Notes: generated by a model not told the origin, from the sequence alone. Counted from the stretch's first letter, positions 18,227 to 29,676 are shown. The stretch: DNA of 64,000 nt from Streptomyces fildesensis (GCF_016107395.1 NZ_JAAIKO010000001.1:310001-374000); one strand, 5' to 3'. Numbers and translations are program-made.

Positions 18227-18862
18227 GTGGAGCAACACAGTGCGCGCACCGGCACCAGGAACGGCACCAAAAACGACACCGGGAACGGCAGCAGAGACGC
18301 CCAGGGCAGGCCCCGGCTGCCCAGGCCGGCCCGCCCCACGGGCACGGTGGGGGGTTCGGTGGTCTACCGGTCGGCACGTCGCGGGCCGCTGGCCTCGCTC
18401 GCGCCCACGATCACGGCGCTCGCCAGGGTGGTGCGACTGCCACAGGCCCAGCCGAAGCTCACCGGGCTGGGGACGGGGCTGCTGACCGTCGTGGTCACGG
18501 TGACCGGCGGTGCGCTGGACGCCCTGCTCTTCGACGGGCCCGGGGTCTTCTTCGGGCTGGTGTTCATCGCGGTGTGCGTCACGGCGGGGCTGTACGTCCG
18601 GCCGTACGACCTGGTGGCGGCGCCGATCGCCGCCCCCATCGCGTTCGCCACCGCCATCGCGCTGACCGGTGACGACAACGGCGGCGGCTTCGTCGGCCAT
18701 CTGCTGGGCATGTTCACCGGTCTGGCCCTGCTGACCGGCTGGCTCTACACCGGCACGCTGCTGGCCGCCGGCATCGTCGGCGTCAGAGCTTTGCAGCGTT
18801 CATGGCGGCTCCGACGATCCCCGCGTTGTTCTGCAGACCAGCAGGGACGATCTCGGCGCTGA
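18227..18862 (+). CDS. DUF6542-like membrane protein
   Basis: 211 residues from GTG 18227. The first 50 residues are basic and disordered (GTRNGTKNDTGNGSRD). From about residue 75 there are four hydrophobic segments arranged as in DUF6542 proteins (LTGLGTGLLTVVVTVTGGALDALLFDG, split by short polar turns, then YVRPYDLVAAPIAAPIAFA). The function is unknown. The last 26 residues are basic and are encoded across the 3' end of the convergent ppgK gene, an 80-base overlap; they may be read-through sequence rather than conserved protein. The start choice is uncertain, since several GTG codons are available. Confidence 0.72.
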   Translation: MEQHSARTGTRNGTKNDTGNGSRDAQGRPRLPRPARPTGTVGGSVVYRSARRGPLASLAPTITALARVVRLPQAQPKLTGLGTGLLTVVVTVTGGALDALLFDGPGVFFGLVFIAVCVTAGLYVRPYDLVAAPIAAPIAFATAIALTGDDNGGGFVGHLLGMFTGLALLTGWLYTGTLLAAGIVGVRALQRSWRLRRSPRCSADQQGRSRR

Positions 18863-19520
18863 TCCCCTCGATCAGCGGCAGGAACTTCTCCGCCTTGCGG
18901 CTCACCCCGCCGCCGATCACGAACAGTTCGGGCGAGAACAGCATCTCCACATGGGCGAGGTACTTCGTCAGCCGGTGCGCCCAGTGCTCCCAGCTGAGGT
19001 CGTCCTCCTCGCGGGCCTTGACCGACGCGCGCTTCTCCGCGTCATGGCCGTGCAGCTCCAGATGGCCCAGCTCGGTGTTGGGCAGCAGGTGCCCGTCGAC
19101 GAAGACCGCGCTGCCGATGCCGGTGCCCAGCGTCAGCAGGATCACCGTCCCGCCGCGGCCCCGGCCGGCGCCGAAGGTCATCTCGGCCATGCCGGCCGCG
19201 TCCGCGTCGTTCAGGACGGCCACCGGCATGCCCAGCCGCTCCGAGATCAGGGCGCGGGCGTCCTTGCCGATCCAGTCGGAGTCGACATTGGCCGCGGTCC
19301 GGGTCACCCCGTCCACCACGACCCCGGGGAAGGTCACGCCGACCGGCCCCGACCAGCCGAAATGCTCCACGACCTGCTGGACGCCGTCGAGCACGGCGTC
19401 CGGGGTGGCCGGATGCGGGGTCGACACCTTGCAGCGCACTTCCGCCAGATCGCCGCGCTCCAGATCGACCGGAGCGCCCTTGATGCCTGTGCCACCGATG
19501 TCCACGCCGAACACGTTCAT
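18783..19520 (-). CDS. ppgK: Polyphosphate glucokinase (ROK family)
   Basis: About 245 residues. ATG 19520 is chosen; GTG 19514 with GGAGG eight bases upstream is an equally good alternative. It phosphorylates glucose using polyphosphate (or ATP) in the cytoplasm. FGVDIGGTGIKGAP is the phosphate-binding loop, LNDADAAGMAEM carries the catalytic Asp, LTLGTGIGSAVF is the second phosphate motif, and ELGHLELHG the ROK signature. The Asp/Glu-rich RASVKAREEDDLSWEHW helix matches polyphosphate glucokinases. It lies next to ispH in the core gene order. The 3' end is overlapped by the DUF6542 gene on the other strand. Confidence 0.94.
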   Translation of the reverse strand: MNVFGVDIGGTGIKGAPVDLERGDLAEVRCKVSTPHPATPDAVLDGVQQVVEHFGWSGPVGVTFPGVVVDGVTRTAANVDSDWIGKDARALISERLGMPVAVLNDADAAGMAEMTFGAGRGRGGTVILLTLGTGIGSAVFVDGHLLPNTELGHLELHGHDAEKRASVKAREEDDLSWEHWAHRLTKYLAHVEMLFSPELFVIGGGVSRKAEKFLPLIEGISAEIVPAGLQNNAGIVGAAMNAAKL

Positions 19521-19541
19521 GACCTCCACGCTAAGCGTGAA

Positions 19542-19586
19542 CCGTTCGGCTCACCCCTCGGCACGTGAGCCGTTCGGCTCACCCCT
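19542..19586 (+). repeat. 17-bp direct repeat between ppgK and ispH
   Basis: CCGTTCGGCTCACCCCT occurs at 19542-19558 and 19570-19586. The second copy includes the ispH stop codon. It lies in the probable promoter region of ppgK and could be an operator, or simply a duplication that lengthened the spacer. Confidence 0.6.
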
Positions 19587-20574
19587 GGGCAGATGCCCCG
19601 GGGGCGGTCTCCGCACGCAGGTCACGCCGCAATTCCTTCGGCAGCGAGAAAACGATGCTCTCTTCCGCCGACCGGAGGATCTCCACATCGCCGAAGCCGC
19701 GCTCGGCCAGCCAGTCCAGCACACCTTCGACGAGGATCTCCGGGACGGAGGCGCCCGAGGTGACGCCGACCGTGGTCACGCCCTCCAGCCACGCCTCGTC
19801 GCACTCGTCGGCGAAGTCCACCAGGTACGAGGCCTTGGAACCGGCCTGCAGGGCGACCTCGACCAGCCGAACGGAGTTCGACGAGTTCTTGGAGCCGACG
19901 ACGATGACCAGCTCCGCCTCCGCGCCGATCTGCTTCACCGCGACCTGGCGGTTCTGCGTGGCGTAGCAGATGTCGTCGCTCGGGGGGCTGATCAGGTTGG
20001 GGAAACGCTCCTTGAGGGCGTCGACGGTCTCCATCGTCTCGTCGACGGAGAGCGTGGTCTGGGAGAGCCAGACGACCTTGCTCTCGTCGCGGACCTCGAC
20101 GTTCGCCACGTCGGCGGGGCCGTCGACGAGCGTCATGCGCTCCGGGGCCTCGCCCATGGTGCCGACGACCTCTTCATGGCCCTCATGGCCGATCAGCAGG
20201 ATGTCGTAGTCCTCGTTCGCGAACCGGACGGCTTCCTTGTGCACCTTGGTGACCAGGGGGCAGGTCGCGTCGATCGAGGCCAGGCTGCGCTGCGCGGCCT
20301 CCTCGTGGACGACGGGGGCGACGCCGTGCGCCGAGAAGATCACGATGGCGTTCTCGGGCACCTCCTCCGTCTCGTCGACGAAGATCGCGCCCTTCTTCTG
20401 CAGGGTCTGCACCACGTACTTGTTGTGCACGATCTCCTTGCGCACATAGATCGGCGCTCCGTACTGCTCCAGTGCCTTCTCGACGGTGATCACGGCGCGG
20501 TCCACGCCTGCGCAGTATCCGCGGGGGGCTGCGAGCAGGACGCGTCGGGCAGTCGTAGCAGTCATGTCAGCCAT
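19579..20574 (-). CDS. ispH: 4-hydroxy-3-methylbut-2-enyl diphosphate reductase
   Basis: 331 residues from ATG 20574 (ATG 20565 is an alternative). It catalyses the last step of the MEP pathway, reducing HMBPP to IPP and DMAPP with a 4Fe-4S cluster. The three cluster cysteines are visible in [21 protein letters not shown] and DDICYATQN. The substrate motifs [14 protein letters not shown] and TSGASVPE are intact. The open frame continues upstream to 20754 but is composed of shadow sequence. Isoprenoid supply from here would feed the cis-prenyltransferase encoded at 49962-50723. Confidence 0.97.
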   Translation of the reverse strand: MADMTATTARRVLLAAPRGYCAGVDRAVITVEKALEQYGAPIYVRKEIVHNKYVVQTLQKKGAIFVDETEEVPENAIVIFSAHGVAPVVHEEAAQRSLASIDATCPLVTKVHKEAVRFANEDYDILLIGHEGHEEVVGTMGEAPERMTLVDGPADVANVEVRDESKVVWLSQTTLSVDETMETVDALKERFPNLISPPSDDICYATQNRQVAVKQIGAEAELVIVVGSKNSSNSVRLVEVALQAGSKASYLVDFADECDEAWLEGVTTVGVTSGASVPEILVEGVLDWLAERGFGDVEILRSAEESIVFSLPKELRRDLRAETAPGASAQG

Positions 20575-20686
20575 GGTACGGGGCAGCCGTCCGGTCCGAA
20601 GAAGGCCGCCCGGCGGCGCCGGGGGACGTGTCCGCCCGGCTCCGCTCCGTTCGTGGTCACGGCACCCTTCGCGCAAGCTGAGGGGC

Positions 20687-22069
20687 ATGAGCGCACCGAC
20701 CCCCGCTCCCCCGGACGACACGGCCCGCGCCGCCGAAGGCACCCTGCGGCGCAACCTCGGCTTCCGCGACCTCGTGGTCTACGGGATGCTCTTCATCGCC
20801 CCCATGGCACCCGTCGGCGTGTTCGGCGCGCTGGACGCCAGATCGCACGGGGCGGTCGCGCTGGTCTATGTGTTCGCGACGGTCGCGATGGCGTTCACCG
20901 CGTTCAGCTACGCGCAGATGGTGCGGGTCGTCCCGCAGGCCGGTTCGGTCTTCGCTTACGCGCGGGCCGGGCTCGGTGAGGGGCCCGGCTTCATCGCCGG
21001 CTGGATGGCGATGCTCGACTATCTGCTGATCCCCGCGGTGGCCTATCTCTTCTCCGGGATCGCGCTGCACGCGCTGGTGCCGTCGGTGTCGCAGTGGGTG
21101 TGGACGACGATCGCGGTCGTGGTGACGACCGGGCTCAACCTGTGGGGGGTGCGGGCCGCGGCGGCGGTCGGCTTCCTCGTGCTCGCCCTGGAGATCGTGG
21201 TGCTGCTGATCTTCGTGGTGTCCGCGGTCGTCGTCCTCGGCACGGACGGGGCGCAGCGCGGCTGGGCCTCGCCCTTCTCCGGCCAGGGCGCGTTCTCCCT
21301 GGGCGCGGTGCTGGGCGCCGTGTCCGTCGCGGTGCTGTCCTATCTGGGCTTCGACGCCATCGCCTCCTTCGCCGAGGAGGCGGCGGGCGGCTCGGCGAAG
21401 GTCGCGCGGGCCGTGCTGTTCTGCCTCGTCATGGCGGGTGTGTTGTTCATCGTGCAGACGTATCTGGCGGCGCTGCTCGCTCCGATGTCCGCTGCCGAGC
21501 TGGCCGCGAAGCCGGCCGGGCAGGGGTCCGCCTTCTACGACACCGTGGACGCGGCCGTCGGCGGCTGGCTGCACGACCTCGTCGCCGTCAGCAAGGCCAT
21601 CGGCGCGGCCTTCGCGGCGCTCGCCGGGCAGGCAGCGGCGGGCCGGCTGCTCTTCGCGATGGCCCGCGACCGGCGGCTGCCGGGACCGCTGTCCAAGATC
21701 GACGCGGGCAGCGGGGTGCCCCGGCGGGCGCTGCTGTTCGCGGCGGTCGTCACCCTGGTCGCCGCGGTCTGGGCGGCCCGCCGCGACGACGGCCTGGACC
21801 GGTTGGTCTCCGTCGTCGACATCGGCGCGCTCACCGCCTTCTCGCTGCTGCACCTGTCGGTCGTCGGCTGGTTCGCCGTCCGCCGCCAGGGGGGGCCGCC
21901 CAGCGTGCTGCGCCACATCGTCGTACCGCTGCTCGGCCTCGCCATCACCATCGCCGTGATCGTCGAAGCCGCAGGATCGGCCCAGGTCGTCGGGGCCGTC
22001 TGGCTGGCCGCGGGACTGATCGTGCTGGCCGCCCAGCTCTCCCGGCGGCGGACCGCGGCGGAGCGATAA
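20687..22069 (+). CDS. APC superfamily amino-acid permease
   Basis: 460 residues from ATG 20687, preceded by AGGGG. About twelve membrane helices span the whole chain. The first carries [19 protein letters not shown], the APC helix-1 pattern with the unwound Gly region, and [11 protein letters not shown] lies in helix 6. It probably carries an amino acid or related amine in symport with protons; the substrate cannot be told from sequence. It is divergent from ispH and about 90 bases upstream of xseA, so a separate promoter is likely. Confidence 0.9.
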   Translation: MSAPTPAPPDDTARAAEGTLRRNLGFRDLVVYGMLFIAPMAPVGVFGALDARSHGAVALVYVFATVAMAFTAFSYAQMVRVVPQAGSVFAYARAGLGEGPGFIAGWMAMLDYLLIPAVAYLFSGIALHALVPSVSQWVWTTIAVVVTTGLNLWGVRAAAAVGFLVLALEIVVLLIFVVSAVVVLGTDGAQRGWASPFSGQGAFSLGAVLGAVSVAVLSYLGFDAIASFAEEAAGGSAKVARAVLFCLVMAGVLFIVQTYLAALLAPMSAAELAAKPAGQGSAFYDTVDAAVGGWLHDLVAVSKAIGAAFAALAGQAAAGRLLFAMARDRRLPGPLSKIDAGSGVPRRALLFAAVVTLVAAVWAARRDDGLDRLVSVVDIGALTAFSLLHLSVVGWFAVRRQGGPPSVLRHIVVPLLGLAITIAVIVEAAGSAQVVGAVWLAAGLIVLAAQLSRRRTAAER

Positions 22070-22158
22070 CCGTCACCTTCGTGTCGCCGTACACAGCACG
22101 GCCCACAGCGCGGCCGGAAGGCAATCCCGCTGTCGGCGGCGGCCGATACGCTCGGCAC

Positions 22159-23385
22159 ATGGCTCTGAGTACGTCGGCGGATACGCCGATCCCCGTCGGC
22201 GAAGTGTCACGGCTGATCGGCGGGTGGGTGGACCGGCTCGGCGCCGTCTGGGTGGAGGGGCAGATCACCCAGCTGTCGCGGCGCCCGGGTGCGGGCGTGG
22301 TGTTCCTGACGCTGCGCGACCCGTCGCACGATGTGTCCATCTCGGTGACGTGCTTCCGGGCGGTGTTCGACCAGATCGCCGACGTGGTCGGCGAGGGCGC
22401 CCGTGTCGTGCTGTTCGCCAAGCCCGAGTGGTACGGCCCGCGCGGGCAGCTGTCGCTGCGCGCGACGGAGATCCGGCCGGTCGGCGTCGGGGAGCTGCTG
22501 GCCCGGCTGGAGCAGCTGAAGAAGGCGCTGGCGGCTGAGGGTCTGTTCGCGCTGGACCGCAAGCGCCCGCTGCCCTTCCTTCCGCAGTGCATCGGGCTGG
22601 TGACCGGCCGCGCCTCGGCGGCGGAGCGCGATGTGCTGGAGAACGCGCGGCTGCGCTGGCCCGCCGTCCGCTTCGAGGTGCGCAACGTGCCGGTGCAGGG
22701 CGCGCAGGCGGTGCCCCGGGTGGTGGAGGCGGTGCGCGAGCTGGACGCGCATGCCGAGGTCGACGTGATCATCGTGGCGCGCGGCGGCGGCAGCGTGGAG
22801 GACCTGCTGCCGTTCTCCGACGAGCAGCTGGTGCGGGCGGTGGCCGCGTGCGTCACCCCGGTCGTGTCGGCGATCGGGCACGAGCCGGACTCCCCGCTGC
22901 TGGACCTGGTGGCGGACCTGCGGGCGTCCACCCCGACGGACGCGGCGAAGCGGGTGGTCCCGGACGTGGGCGAGGAACTGACCCGGGTGGAGCATCTGGG
23001 GCTGCGGGCGCTGCGCGTCGTGACCGGTCTGCTCGACCGTGAGCAGCGCGGTCTGGACGCGGCGCTCAGCCGGCCGTCGATGGCCCGGCCGCACACGATG
23101 GTCGAGCACCGCGAGGAGCAGGTCGACGCGCTGCTGGACCGCAGCCGCCGGACGCTGCGGCATCTGCTGGACCGGGCCGACGACGAGCTGGAGCACACCC
23201 GGGCGCGGGTGGTGGCCCTCTCCCCCGCCGCGACCCTGCAGCGCGGCTACGCGGTGCTGCAGCGCGAGGACGGTTCCGTGGTGCGCGGCCCCGACGAGGT
23301 GGCGGCGGACGAGGAGTTGCGCGCCCGGGTCTCCGGCGGTGCGTTCCTGGTGAAGGTCACCGGCACTGTCGTACCTCCGGCCTAG
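22159..23385 (+). CDS. xseA: Exodeoxyribonuclease VII large subunit
   Basis: 408 residues from ATG 22159. The N-terminal OB fold ([20 protein letters not shown]) binds single-stranded DNA. The catalytic core has [27 protein letters not shown] and [20 protein letters not shown] with the conserved Asp and Arg. The rest is a long coiled-coil for small-subunit binding. It degrades single-stranded DNA from either end and acts in repair. The small subunit gene follows ten bases later, so the two form an operon. Confidence 0.97.
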   Translation: MALSTSADTPIPVGEVSRLIGGWVDRLGAVWVEGQITQLSRRPGAGVVFLTLRDPSHDVSISVTCFRAVFDQIADVVGEGARVVLFAKPEWYGPRGQLSLRATEIRPVGVGELLARLEQLKKALAAEGLFALDRKRPLPFLPQCIGLVTGRASAAERDVLENARLRWPAVRFEVRNVPVQGAQAVPRVVEAVRELDAHAEVDVIIVARGGGSVEDLLPFSDEQLVRAVAACVTPVVSAIGHEPDSPLLDLVADLRASTPTDAAKRVVPDVGEELTRVEHLGLRALRVVTGLLDREQRGLDAALSRPSMARPHTMVEHREEQVDALLDRSRRTLRHLLDRADDELEHTRARVVALSPAATLQRGYAVLQREDGSVVRGPDEVAADEELRARVSGGAFLVKVTGTVVPPA

Positions 23386-23394
23386 GCTGTGACC

Positions 23395-23616
23395 ATGGCA
23401 GAACAGGACACGCTGGGATACGAGCAGGCGCGGGACGAGCTCGTCGATGTCGTACGGCGGTTGGAGGCCGGCGGCTCGACGCTGGAGGAGTCGCTGGCGC
23501 TCTGGGAGCGCGGCGAGGAACTCGCGCGGGTGTGCCGGCGCTGGCTGGAGGGCGCGCGGGCCCGGCTGGACGCGGCGCTCGCCGAGGCGCCGGACGAGGA
23601 GTCCGCCGCCGAGTGA
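23395..23616 (+). CDS. xseB: Exodeoxyribonuclease VII small subunit
   Basis: 73 residues from ATG 23395; a GTG two codons earlier is possible. The helical hairpin [20 protein letters not shown] then [15 protein letters not shown] is the XseB signature. It coats the coiled-coil of XseA and activates the nuclease. The acidic tail is normal. It lies directly downstream of xseA. Confidence 0.96.
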   Translation: MAEQDTLGYEQARDELVDVVRRLEAGGSTLEESLALWERGEELARVCRRWLEGARARLDAALAEAPDEESAAE

Positions 23617-23780
23617 CGTGGCGGGGCGGTCACTTGACGGCTCGAGCGACGGTCGAACCGGCATGGATGTGACGAGCGTCACCCCGGACCCAGGAATCGT
23701 TGAACTTTCACACAGGTTGATGAGAGTGTTCGCGACGTGCCCGATCGGCGCAAATTGCCACGATTCCGTAAGAGGTTCCC

Positions 23781-24377
23781 ATGTCTCTCGTACTCGACGC
23801 CTCCGCCCAGGACCTGCTCTTCCGTGAGGCCCGCACGGCCAACACCTTCACCGACGAGCCCGTGACCGACGAGCAGATCCAGGCGATCTACGACCTGGTC
23901 AAGTACGCGCCGACCGCGTTCAACCAGCAGCCGCTGCGTATCGTCCTGGTGCGTTCCGCCGAGGGCCGCGAGCGCCTCGTGAAGCACATGGCCGAGGGCA
24001 ACCAGCCGAAGACCTCCGCCGCCCCGCTGGTCGCGATCCTCGCCGCGGACAACGAGTTCCACGAGGAGCTGCCGACCCAGTTCCCGCACTTCCCGCAGGC
24101 GAAGGACCTCTTCTTCTCCGAGCGTTCCGTGCGCGAGCAGGCCGCCACCCTCAACGGTTCGCTGCAGGCCGGCTACTTCATCCTGGGCATCCGCGCCGCC
24201 GGCCTGGCCGCCGGCCCGATGACCGGCTTCGACGCCGCGGGCATCGACAAGGAGTTCTTCCCCGACGGTGAGCACTCGGTCCTCGCCGTGGTGAACATCG
24301 GCAAGCCCGGCACCGACTCCTGGTTCCCGACCCGCAGCCCCCGTCTGGCCTACGACGAGGTCGTCACGACCGTCTGA
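23781..24377 (+). CDS. Nitroreductase family protein, RutE/malonic semialdehyde reductase-like
   Basis: 198 residues from ATG 23781, after AAGAGGTTCCC. It is a flavin (FMN) oxidoreductase. The motif FREARTANTFTDEPV with PTAFNQQPLRI binds FMN phosphate. GSLQAGYFILGIRAAGLAAGPMTGFD is the second FMN-contact region found in RutE-type enzymes, split here by short turns. RutE-type members reduce malonic semialdehyde or 3-hydroxypropionate intermediates in pyrimidine breakdown, but no rut genes are present here, so the physiological substrate is open. A hairpin at 24398-24427 ends the transcript. Confidence 0.9.
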   Translation: MSLVLDASAQDLLFREARTANTFTDEPVTDEQIQAIYDLVKYAPTAFNQQPLRIVLVRSAEGRERLVKHMAEGNQPKTSAAPLVAILAADNEFHEELPTQFPHFPQAKDLFFSERSVREQAATLNGSLQAGYFILGIRAAGLAAGPMTGFDAAGIDKEFFPDGEHSVLAVVNIGKPGTDSWFPTRSPRLAYDEVVTTV

Positions 24378-24397
24378 TCTCCCCGCACACTCCCGAA

Positions 24398-24427
24398 CGC
24401 CGGGCGCCCGTCACGGGCCGCCCGGCG
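24398..24427 (+). terminator. Hairpin after the nitroreductase gene
   Basis: CGCCGGGCGCCCG pairs with CGGGCCGCCCGGCG with a one-base bulge and a short loop, 20 bases after the stop. It lacks a T-run, as is common in streptomycete terminators. Confidence 0.6.
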
Positions 24428-24505
24428 CTCGCGTCCGGACAGGGTGAGTTTCGCGGGCCTGTGCGCCAGCGGGTCGGCGCGCCAGCGGGTCGGCGCGGCA
24501 ACGGG

Positions 24506-25033
24506 TCAGGACGCCTTGAGCGCGGCCGCCAGTTCGGCGAGCTGCTCGTCGGGGGCGGTGCCGGTGATCATCGTGGTGACACCCTTCTCCACCCGCACCA
24601 GCGCGTTGTACTTCGGGCCCTTGTACCGGTCCCACGCCACCCCGGCGACGGTGACCGTACGGTTCCCGTCCCGCACCGCGCGCTTGCTCTTGTCCGCGAT
24701 GAACTTCGCCGCCGGGCCGTTGCCCTGCTCCACGGCCGCGTACTCGTTCTGCGGATCGACGAAGCCCAGGTGCCATTCGACGGCCTTGGCGTCCTTGGCG
24801 TCGTACGTCACCGTCGTAGCGCGCCAGTCCTGGCCGAGCCCCTCGGGCGCGGCCACCGGGAAGGGCGCGTCGCGCCGCGCCTGGCTCAGCTCGGTCTGGA
24901 AGCCGATCGGCTTGACCGGGTCCGCGTTGGTGTCGTGCGGGATGAAGATGTAGATGAACGCGACGACGACGCCGAGCACCACCATCGACAGGACCAGGTC
25001 CCGCACCGTCTGATTGCCACGCTTGTTTGCCAC
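24506..25033 (-). CDS. DUF4245-like membrane-anchored protein
   Basis: About 175 residues. GTG 25033 (VANKRGNQTVRDLVLS) is chosen because conservation is expected to begin there; ATG 25051 is the alternative and neither has an ideal ribosome site. A short basic N-terminus leads into one helix (MVVLGVVVAFIYIFI), after which an extracytoplasmic domain follows (GLGQDWRATTVTYDAKDA... WHLGFVDPQNEYAAVEQ). This matches DUF4245, an actinobacterial family without known function. It is divergent from glpX, a neighbour pairing that recurs in streptomycetes. Confidence 0.85.
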   Translation of the reverse strand: MANKRGNQTVRDLVLSMVVLGVVVAFIYIFIPHDTNADPVKPIGFQTELSQARRDAPFPVAAPEGLGQDWRATTVTYDAKDAKAVEWHLGFVDPQNEYAAVEQGNGPAAKFIADKSKRAVRDGNRTVTVAGVAWDRYKGPKYNALVRVEKGVTTMITGTAPDEQLAELAAALKAS

Positions 25034-25183
25034 GCTCCTATGGTCCCCCATGCCGGGTGGCGCTCCGGCCCGGGGGTCGGCCGCCGGGACGCCGGGGCGC
25101 ACCGCGCGGGCCCGGCCCGGGACACGCCGACCAGGCCCGTGGGGGCGCCGCTCATGTGACGTGCGCCCTGCTCATATTCGCGA

Positions 25184-25199
25184 TGACCCGATAAGGTCA
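25184..25199. promoter_or_regulatory. Inverted repeat TGACC-N6-GGTCA upstream of glpX
   Basis: TGACC at 25184 and GGTCA at 25195 flank CGATAA. It lies about 47 bases before the glpX start, in the divergent region shared with the DUF4245 gene. It may be an operator overlapping a -10-like GATAAG. Confidence 0.4.
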
Positions 25200-25245
25200 C
25201 AGCACCCTCTTTTCCGGCCGTCCTCGTACAGAAAGGTGCGCTGTG

Positions 25246-26277
25246 ATGACCGAACAGCATTTGCCGCCCCAGCTCGAAGTGAGTCCCGAGGCCCCTGATC
25301 GCAACCTTGCCCTGGAACTCGTCCGGGTGACGGAGGCGGCCGCCATGGCCGCCGGTCGCTGGGTCGGCCGTGGTGACAAGAACGGCGCGGACGGCGCCGC
25401 GGTGAAGGCGATGCGGACGCTCGTCTCCACCGTCTCGATGAACGGCGTCGTCGTCATCGGTGAGGGCGAGAAGGACGACGCCCCCATGCTCTACAACGGC
25501 GAGCGGATCGGCGACGGCACCGGTGCGGAGTGCGACGTCGCCGTGGACCCCGTCGACGGGACGACCCTCACCGCCAAGGGCATGTCCAACGCGGTGGCCG
25601 TGCTCGCCGTGGCCGACCGCGGCACGATGTTCGACCCGTCGGCCGTCTTCTACATGGACAAGCTGGTCACCGGCCCCGAGGCCGCCGACTACGTCGACAT
25701 CATGGCGCCCGCCGCGGTGAACATCCGCCGGGTCGCCAAGGCGAAGCACAGCGCGCCCGAGGACGTCACCGTCATGATCCTCGACCGGCCGCGCCACGAC
25801 GGGCTGGTCAAGGAGATCCGGGAGACCGGCGCACGGATCAAGTTCATCGCGGACGGCGATGTCGCGGGCGCCATCATGGCCGTACGCGACGGCACCGGCG
25901 TGGACATGCTGATGGGCATCGGCGGCACGCCGGAAGGCATCATCGCCGCCTGTGCGATCAAGTGCCTCGGCGGCACGATCCAGGGCCGGCTGTGGCCGAA
26001 GGACGACGCCGAGCGGCAGCGGGCACTCGACGCGGGCCACGACCTGGACCGCGTGCTGCACACCAACGACCTGGTCAGCGGGGAGAACGTGTTCTTCGTC
26101 GCGACCGGCATCACGGACGGCGAGCTGCTCCAGGGCGTCCGCTACCGCGCCGAGACCGCCACCACCGAATCACTGGTGGTGCGCTCCAAGTCCGGCACGA
26201 TCCGGCAGATCTCCTCCACGCACCGGCTGTCGAAGCTGCGCGCGTACAGCGCGATCGACTTCGACCGCGCGCGCTGA
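25246..26277 (+). CDS. glpX: Class II fructose-1,6-bisphosphatase
   Basis: 343 residues from ATG 25246 (a GTG one codon earlier is also usable; GAAAGG lies upstream). It hydrolyses fructose-1,6-bisphosphate to fructose-6-phosphate in gluconeogenesis. The metal sites [18 protein letters not shown] and the Gly-rich [11 protein letters not shown] are intact. The length is standard. It ends in a strong hairpin at 26386-26426 shared with the convergent WhiB-like gene. Confidence 0.97.
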   Translation: MTEQHLPPQLEVSPEAPDRNLALELVRVTEAAAMAAGRWVGRGDKNGADGAAVKAMRTLVSTVSMNGVVVIGEGEKDDAPMLYNGERIGDGTGAECDVAVDPVDGTTLTAKGMSNAVAVLAVADRGTMFDPSAVFYMDKLVTGPEAADYVDIMAPAAVNIRRVAKAKHSAPEDVTVMILDRPRHDGLVKEIRETGARIKFIADGDVAGAIMAVRDGTGVDMLMGIGGTPEGIIAACAIKCLGGTIQGRLWPKDDAERQRALDAGHDLDRVLHTNDLVSGENVFFVATGITDGELLQGVRYRAETATTESLVVRSKSGTIRQISSTHRLSKLRAYSAIDFDRAR

Positions 26278-26385
26278 GACCTGGCGCATCCGCTCGAGCG
26301 CGCGGCCGGCACCCGGCACGCGCCGAGCACTCGCTGAACCGCCGCTGAGCGCCCTGGGCAGGCGCGAGGGCGGCAGGGAAAACGT

Positions 26386-26426
26386 ACGGGCCGGGCCCGC
26401 CGACTGACGCGGCGGACCCGGCCCGT
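26386..26426. terminator. Convergent terminator hairpin between glpX and the WhiB-like gene
   Basis: Arms 26386-26402 and 26410-26426 pair in 16 of 17 positions around ACTGACG. Its location between two convergent stops fits a bidirectional terminator. Confidence 0.8.
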
Positions 26427-26434
26427 TCGCCTGT

Positions 26435-26785
26435 TCAGCCTGCGGCGGCGATCCGGTCCGTCCGCGGCAGTTCCGCCTCGCGGCGGCGCCTGCGGGCGAG
26501 TACGACCCGGCGTTCGGCGGCGGTCAGACCACCCCACACGCCGTACGGCTCTGGCTGCCGCAGTGCGTGTTCCCGGCATTCCAGCATCACCGGGCAGCGG
26601 GCGCACACCCGCTTCGCGTTCTCCTCACGGGACAGCCGCGCCGCTGTCGGCTCTTTGGACGGGGCGAAGAACAATCCCGCCTCATCACTGCGGCACGCCG
26701 CCTCCGAGTGCCATGGGCCTGCCAGATCCCGTGGGTGACTCGGCGGGAGGGCAGTGTCCTTGACGGGCTCGATCGGTTGAAGCAC
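26435..26785 (-). CDS. wblI: WhiB-like iron-sulfur transcription factor
   Basis: 116 residues from GTG 26785, with AGGAG exactly six bases upstream. Four cysteines (AACRSDEAG, KRVCARCPVMLEC) hold the 4Fe-4S cluster. The GVWGG turn and the basic C-terminal tail (ARRRRRE) are the sigma-factor and DNA contacts. Wbl proteins act in development and redox sensing. The symbol is assigned from its place next to glpX and a DUF1707 gene, as I recall for wblI of S. coelicolor, and should be taken as provisional. Confidence 0.9.
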   Translation of the reverse strand: MLQPIEPVKDTALPPSHPRDLAGPWHSEAACRSDEAGLFFAPSKEPTAARLSREENAKRVCARCPVMLECREHALRQPEPYGVWGGLTAAERRVVLARRRRREAELPRTDRIAAAG

Positions 26786-27136
26786 GGGATACTCCTGACG
26801 ACGGCTCGGCGTTTGTCACCCTTGCCCGTCACCGCGGGTGAGCTCCACGCGTGCTGTTCCAGGGGGTCGCAACGGGGAGGAACCAGGCGGGTGACGTGGT
26901 CGGAGCCCTACCCGCTGTGCGCGTGTTCATGCGGACCGTGTTCGCCGCCAGGGCCTCTCAGTCGAACATCTGTCCGACTGGGGCGCGCATGGGCGATCGT
27001 CCGATCCGGACCACCGAACAACACCCCTGATGAACACTGGCCAGTGGCCAAAACCAGCCAGCTTGCGCGGGGCGTAAACCCGCACCATGCATGGCGTGAA
27101 CGCGCGGCATGATGCGGGAGTGCGACAGCCCCATCC
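26786..27136. other. Intergenic region upstream of the WhiB-like gene
   Basis: About 350 bases without a convincing gene. It should hold the promoter for the WhiB-like gene. Short inverted repeats are seen (TGGCCAGTGGCCA near 27048, ATGCATG near 27089), but no clear -35/-10 pair is recognised on the minus strand. Confidence 0.4.
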
Positions 27137-27805
27137 CTACCCGTCGAGGCGCTTGTTGATCCATTCCTTGAGGCGCTTCCCGCGCTTCGCCTTCGCCTCG
27201 ACGCCGCCGAAGATGGCGGTGCCGGTGACGATGACGACCGGTGCGTTCGGATCCGGGGCCTCGTACGTCCTGACCTCGAAACCACCGAAGATCCCGGTCC
27301 CGCTGCCACGCAGAGTGACGTTCTCCGGGACGCGTACTTCGACGCCTCCGAAGATCGCGGTGGCATGGATGACGATCTGCTGATGCTGGAAGACGGCCTC
27401 GGTCAGATCGATCTCCACACCGCCGAAGCAGGCGAAGGCGTTGGTGCGCCGGCCGACGAGCCAGCGCCCCTTGCGGGCGGCGCCGCCGAAGACCGCGACG
27501 AGATTCTCGGCCACGACGGGCGACGACGGATCGGCCAGCGGCGCGAGCGGCCGCGGCCCGCCCTCCCGGGTGGCCGGCAGGTCCCGCACCAGCGGCTCCA
27601 GCTCGCCCAGCGTCTTGGCGGCATAGACATGGTCGAGGCGTTCCGAGTGCTCCTCCGCGCTCAACCGGCCCTCGGCCAGCGCATCGCGGAGAATGTCGGA
27701 AATGCGGTCACGGTCGGCATCGGACGCGCGCAGCTCCGCTTCGGTGGTCGGCTTGTGCATCGACACCGGCTGCTGCGACTTCTTCTGGAGCTGCGATTCA
27801 TCCAC
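27137..27805 (-). CDS. DUF1707 and LiaF-like C-terminal domain protein
   Basis: 222 residues from GTG 27805. Residues 25-75 (LRASDADRDRISDILRDAL... GRLSAEEHSERLD) are the DUF1707 helical domain. A Pro-rich linker precedes a beta-rich half with four repeats of the type xFGGxE (CFGGVEID, IFGGVEVR, IFGGFEVR, IFGGVEAK), as in the LiaF/cell-wall-active antibiotic response C-terminal domain. There is no membrane helix, so it is probably cytoplasmic. LiaF-like modules act in envelope-stress signalling. Its role here is unproven. It lies upstream of, and on the same strand as, the WhiB-like gene. Confidence 0.9.
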   Translation of the reverse strand: MDESQLQKKSQQPVSMHKPTTEAELRASDADRDRISDILRDALAEGRLSAEEHSERLDHVYAAKTLGELEPLVRDLPATREGGPRPLAPLADPSSPVVAENLVAVFGGAARKGRWLVGRRTNAFACFGGVEIDLTEAVFQHQQIVIHATAIFGGVEVRVPENVTLRGSGTGIFGGFEVRTYEAPDPNAPVVIVTGTAIFGGVEAKAKRGKRLKEWINKRLDG

Positions 27806-27949
27806 CCGCCCACCGTACACAAACGCGATAGATCGCGACTAGTGCGGGTGAGCCTCACCTCACACCGATCGAGCGGCCGGCGGGCTCTACGCTGGACACC
27901 GTTCGTCGACGCAGCCGAATGACGCAGCCGAGTGAGGAAGCCCCCCAAA

Positions 27950-29593
<1,644 letters not shown>

Positions 29594-29620
29594 TCCTCCG
29601 ACCCTGGGAACAACAGCAGC

Positions 29621-29660
29621 ACGAACGGGCCCCGGCGCTCCATCGGCGGGGCCCGTTCGT
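29621..29660. terminator. Convergent terminator, 14-bp perfect stem
   Basis: ACGAACGGGCCCCG (29621-29634) pairs exactly with 29647-29660 across a 12-base loop. It lies between the class I fumarase stop and the stop of the SGNH hydrolase gene on the other strand. Confidence 0.85.
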
Positions 29661-29676
29661 GTTCCGTCGCGAGCCG

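Noticed and set aside
23669..23682. GTGACGAGCGTCAC inverted repeat upstream of the nitroreductase gene
   Set aside because: Only 5-bp arms with no matching second site or known motif; such repeats are expected often in 70+% GC DNA.
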